Positions 62,403 through 64,000 of a DNA stretch of 64,000 bases are shown piece after piece. A model generated the notes under the pieces. It saw only the letters and a program-made list of their open reading frames with translations, did no database searches and had not been told where the DNA came from. Both the position numbers and the translations under genes were made by a program. The first letter of the stretch is position 1, and every line of letters begins with the position of its first letter. This stretch comes from Paracoccus sp. MBLB3053 (GTDB taxonomy: Bacteria; Pseudomonadota; Alphaproteobacteria; Rhodobacterales; Rhodobacteraceae): contig NZ_JAVQLW010000002.1 in NCBI RefSeq assembly GCF_031822435.1, forward strand, positions 1-64,000. The letters run 5' to 3'.

Positions 62403-63641
62403 TCAGTCCGCCGGGCGAACCGCCCGCGCCGAGAAATCCAGCGTCAGAGTGGCGATCTCTCCGGTTATCCGTGCATCGAAGCCAAGGCCGTTGCGCTCGG
62501 CGATCTTGCGCATGATCGTCAGGCCCAGTCCGGCCCCGGTCGAGCCTGTCGACTTCGCAAAAGTCTCGTGCCGGAACTCGGCTCCCGGCGCGACCGGGTT
62601 GCGGATGCGCAGGACAGGGCCGGGGCGTAGGGTCACGGACACAGGTCCGGTGCCGTGGTCGATCGCATTGCGCAGTGCATTGCCAAGCAGAAGCGCCGCC
62701 GCATCGGGATGGATGGCAATCTCGGCCTGCTCGATATCGCCATCGTCGAAGGTGATCGAGGCCCGTTCCTCGGCGGTGATCACGATCCGGATGATCCGCA
62801 GCAGATCGCAGCGGGACTGCCCGCCGATCCCGGCCTCGGCGCGGGACAATTGAAGCAGCCGCTCGATGATCCGGCCCAGACGATCCAGCGCGGCGGTCAT
62901 GGCACGCGCGGCGTGCGCACCGCCGCGCCCCGCGGCGATCAGCTGCGCCTGCGCCGAGGCGCTGGCCAGCGGCGTACGCAATTCATGCGCGGCATTGGTG
63001 GCGAATTGGCGCTCGGATTCAACGTGGTTGTTGATGCGCTGCAAATAGCCGTTGAGGGCGACGGGGATCGGCTGCAATTCGCGCGGCAGGCCGGCATCGG
63101 CAAAGGGCGACAGATCCATCGCGGGTCGATCCTTCATCCTTGCGGCAAAGCGCAGGGCCGGGTCCAGCGCGGTGGCAATGGTGCGCCGCACGGTCAGCAG
63201 CACGACCAACAGGACAGGCAGCATCAGGACCAGCAGCGCCTCGACGCTTTCCAGAAGCTCATCCTTGCGCCATTCGTCGCTTTGGCCGACCTCGACCACC
63301 AGCGCATCCCGATCCCTGCTCAGCCGATAGATGCGCCAGCCGGGCAGTTGATGCGCTCCGTTCTCCCGTTGGGCGGGCCAGGGCGCCGGGTTGCTTTCGA
63401 CCCCGTCTTTCAGGATGCGGATGGCGTGATCCGGGTCCAGATCTAGCCCTTCGGGCACCTGACCCGCGGCAAAGGCCGCCGAGGCGACATGGGCCGAGGC
63501 TTTCAGGGAATCGTCCAGAAGTTCGGTCATCTCATGCGAGATGACGAAGATCGCAATGGCAAGTCCGGTCAGCCAGCCAATGCTGACGCCGAGAACCAGG
63601 CGGCGCGTCAGACGGCTGCGCAGTGACCAGTCCCGGCTCAT
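62403..63641 (-). CDS. Two-component sensor histidine kinase, QseC/TctE-like
   Basis: A 412-residue membrane kinase: N-terminal helix (LVLGVSIGWLTGLAIAIFVI), a periplasmic sensor of about 125 residues, a second helix (LLVLMLPVLLVVLLTV), then HisKA with H-box NAAHELRTPLASASAQAQLI and the ATPase domain with N-box GNALRNAIDHG and G2 GAGLGLTIMRKIAERNG. ATG 63641 overlaps the response-regulator stop (ATGA). The signal is unknown. Confidence 0.9.
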   Translation of the reverse strand: MSRDWSLRSRLTRRLVLGVSIGWLTGLAIAIFVISHEMTELLDDSLKASAHVASAAFAAGQVPEGLDLDPDHAIRILKDGVESNPAPWPAQRENGAHQLPGWRIYRLSRDRDALVVEVGQSDEWRKDELLESVEALLVLMLPVLLVVLLTVRRTIATALDPALRFAARMKDRPAMDLSPFADAGLPRELQPIPVALNGYLQRINNHVESERQFATNAAHELRTPLASASAQAQLIAAGRGGAHAARAMTAALDRLGRIIERLLQLSRAEAGIGGQSRCDLLRIIRIVITAEERASITFDDGDIEQAEIAIHPDAAALLLGNALRNAIDHGTGPVSVTLRPGPVLRIRNPVAPGAEFRHETFAKSTGSTGAGLGLTIMRKIAERNGLGFDARITGEIATLTLDFSARAVRPAD

Positions 63642-64000
63642 TTCAGCAGATAGCCCAATCCGCGCCGGGTTTCGATCAGGTCCGCGCCAAGCTTGCTGCG
63701 CAGGCGCGAGACATAGACCTCGACGGCATTGCCTTCGATCTCGTCTCCAAACGAATAAAGCCGCTCCTCCAGGGCCTTGCGCGACATGACCCGGCCCCGC
63801 GCCGAAACCAGCGTGTCCAGCACCGCCCATTCGCGCGAGGTCAGGCGCACCTCGTCCGCGCCGCGAAACAGCCTTGCGCCGGCGCGATCGACGCGGAATT
63901 CGCCCAGCGTGATCTGGGTCGAGGGCTCGCCGCCGGCGCGGCGGACATGGGCGCGCAGTCGGGCTTCGACCTCGCCCAGGTCAAAGGGCTTCACGACATA
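63638..64000 (-). CDS. OmpR-family response regulator, C-terminal part (cut by window end)
   Basis: The last 120 or so residues of an OmpR/PhoB-type regulator: the end of the receiver domain (VVKPFDLGEVEARLRAHVRR) and the winged-helix DNA-binding domain (LTSREWAVLDTLVSARGRVM, NAVEVYVSRLRSKLG, ETRRGLGYLL). The receiver domain with its Asp lies beyond base 64000. It overlaps the kinase gene, forming a typical regulator-kinase operon. Confidence 0.9.
   Translation of the reverse strand, partial: YVVKPFDLGEVEARLRAHVRRAGGEPSTQITLGEFRVDRAGARLFRGADEVRLTSREWAVLDTLVSARGRVMSRKALEERLYSFGDEIEGNAVEVYVSRLRSKLGADLIETRRGLGYLLK

Overview
The window comes from a high-GC alphaproteobacterium, most likely a Paracoccus-type member of the Rhodobacterales. 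The main pointers are the gene order crtW-crtZ-crtY-crtI-crtB with an opposed crtE (the astaxanthin cluster layout known from marine Paracoccus), a sulfoacetaldehyde acetyltransferase / TauZ-type exporter / phosphotransacetylase trio, and single-domain XylG-type sugar ATPases. It reads as accessory, catabolism-rich DNA (chromid, plasmid or genomic island), with only decayed insertion-sequence fragments and no intact transposase.

Layout. (1) 1-15226: a beta-keto acid cleavage enzyme gene, then a xylan-oligosaccharide locus: LacI regulator, binding protein, two permeases, intracellular GH43 beta-xylosidase, MalK-type ATPase, xylulokinase and xylose isomerase. Convergent to it lies a xylFGH-type xylose importer with its own divergent LacI-family regulator, a paralog of the first. 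(2) 15561-24474: a probable isethionate catabolic locus. An IclR regulator (IseR-like) is divergent from an MFS transporter (IseU-like), GMC dehydrogenase (IseJ-like), Xsc, a TauZ/YeiH-type anion exporter and Pta. The DNA on both sides of and inside the exporter gene is packed with different 9-13 bp tandem repeats. (3) 24724-31875: a DUF421 membrane protein, then an arabino-oligosaccharide locus (GH51 arabinofuranosidase, MalK-type ATPase, binding protein, two permeases) facing a FadR-type GntR regulator. A strong inverted repeat overlaps the arabinofuranosidase ribosome-binding site. (4) 32100-36905: an IS5-type remnant, then a tightly coupled trio of unknown function (SGNH acyltransferase, GMC oxidoreductase, SDR) ending in a truncated reading frame. 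(5) 37180-41627: nitric-oxide defence (NnrS, flavohaemoglobin, NsrR with a recognisable operator, an HPP-CBS membrane protein) and a small SH3 lipoprotein. (6) 41919-53260: an SRAP/YedK-like gene with an ATC where the start codon should be, a TetR regulator, type 2 IPP isomerase, the carotenoid genes with an unexplained 112-codon frame between crtZ and crtY, and a NodIJ-like ABC exporter. (7) 53561-59162: DadA-like oxidase, fused TRAP permease and TAXI binding protein, divergent from a LysR regulator. (8) 59190-64000: IS110 remnant, a solitary glycosyltransferase, a DJ-1/PfpI-type protein, and a two-component system cut by the window end.

How it fits together: regions 1 and 3 are complementary halves of an arabinoxylan side-product pathway. 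Xylo- and arabino-oligosaccharides are imported, hydrolysed in the cytoplasm, and xylose is sent to xylulose 5-phosphate. Region 2 would oxidise isethionate to sulfoacetaldehyde, cleave it to sulfite and acetyl phosphate, export the sulfur anion and recover acetyl-CoA. Region 6 supplies IPP/DMAPP balance and a route from FPP to ketolated, hydroxylated carotenoids. Functions are read from protein motifs and gene order; no database search was possible.
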